Assembly: GCF_004570345.1 (NCBI RefSeq)
Contig: NZ_SPQM01000004.1
Location: forward strand, 32,823 to 96,822
Source of the DNA: Blastococcus sp. CT_GayMR20
GTDB taxonomy: Bacteria; Actinomycetota; Actinomycetes; Mycobacteriales; Geodermatophilaceae
DNA length: 64,000 nt
Reading direction: 5' to 3'
Below, one piece after another: positions 63,830 through 64,000 of this stretch. A program made the position numbers and the translations under genes. Each line of letters opens with the position of its first letter. Positions within the stretch are counted from its first letter, which is position 1. The notes below the pieces were generated by a model. The model did not search any database, was not told the DNA's origin, and was given only the letters and a program-made list of their open reading frames with translations.

Positions 63830-64000
63830 GTGGGCCTGCGCGGGTTCGAAGACGTGCCTTGCCACACCCTGTCGGCCGGCCAGCAGCGCCGCGTGGCCCT
63901 GGCCCGCTTGCACCTGGCCGGGCCGCCGCTGTGGATTCTCGATGAGCCGTTCACCGCCCTCGACAAGCAAGGCGTGGCGCAACTGGAAGCACACCTGGCG
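63821..64000 (+). CDS. ccmA: CcmA heme-exporter ATPase fragment (foreign)
   Basis: About 60 residues, running to the window edge. [25 protein letters not shown] contains the ABC signature (LSAGQ) and [16 protein letters not shown] the Walker B and D-loop in the exact form of proteobacterial CcmA, the ATPase for haem export in cytochrome c maturation system I. That wording is closest to Pseudomonas. Codon choice changes at the same point (CTT, ATT and GAT appear). It is fused in frame to a glycosyltransferase, which makes no biological sense; a chimeric join is far likelier than a fusion protein. Confidence 0.85.
   Translation, partial: MAAVGLRGFEDVPCHTLSAGQQRRVALARLHLAGPPLWILDEPFTALDKQGVAQLEAHLA

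Noticed and set aside
63821..64000. Horizontally acquired CcmA domain fusion
   Set aside because: An in-frame join at a repetitive GCG/CTG stretch, half an ATPase domain with no nucleotide-binding Walker A part, and no linked ccm genes all point to a chimeric join.

Overview
The window is GC-rich DNA with dense, often overlapping genes, many GTG starts and candidate leaderless promoters. Together with the gene content (fused Wzz/tyrosine kinase, LCP protein, PAP2/diacylglycerol-kinase fusion, CGNR regulator) this points to an actinomycete. Geodermatophilaceae is my best guess, by inference only.

The dominant structural feature is a giant inverted repeat. Bases 1-15528 are the reverse complement of 15651-31178 (position x pairs with 31179-x), around a 122-base unique loop. 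The centre cuts a formate-dehydrogenase alpha-subunit gene: its C-terminal coding sequence runs through the loop into the right arm, so the right arm is the natural orientation and the left arm is a fold-back copy. An amplification or assembly chimera is more likely than a real chromosomal palindrome. The far right end (from about 63.82 kb) is also chimeric: an actinobacterial glycosyltransferase runs in frame into a CcmA heme-exporter ATPase that looks like Pseudomonas.

Layout, right arm onward. 15.5-17.9 kb: formate dehydrogenase tail, Fe-S subunit and NrfD-type membrane subunit. 18.1-31.3 kb: a translationally coupled surface-polysaccharide operon with a Wzz/BY-kinase, a PglF-E-C-D-like set predicted to make undecaprenyl-linked di-N-acetylbacillosamine, UDP-HexNAc dehydrogenase, epimerase, GT4, flippase, a broken asparagine-synthase-like gene and an O-antigen ligase. 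31.6-34 kb: another GT4, then the wreck of a second sugar locus (shattered PglD-like gene joined to a headless nucleotide-sugar dehydrogenase). 34-39 kb: low-molecular-weight tyrosine phosphatase, a Thr/Pro/Glu-rich exported protein, membrane proteins, a zinc-ribbon mini-protein and an LCP ligase. 39-42.3 kb: UDP-glucose dehydrogenase, rmlB and rmlD.

42.6-48.7 kb holds the most interesting unit: three start/stop-overlapping genes for a caspase-like protease, an alpha/beta hydrolase and a 1198-residue repeat-CHAT protease. It resembles a two-protease conflict or signalling system. 48.7-57.3 kb: OafA-type acyltransferase, PHP phosphoesterase, DoxX-like protein, polyprenyl glycosylphosphotransferase, a Pro-rich secreted protein and a PAP2/diacylglycerol-kinase fusion. 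57.3-63 kb: a palindromic dispersed repeat, CGNR regulator divergent from an MFS exporter, tRNA-Ser(GCT), tRNA-Arg(ACG), an FMN-dependent alpha-hydroxy-acid oxidase, a secreted anchored protein, a MarR regulator and a second copy of the repeat.
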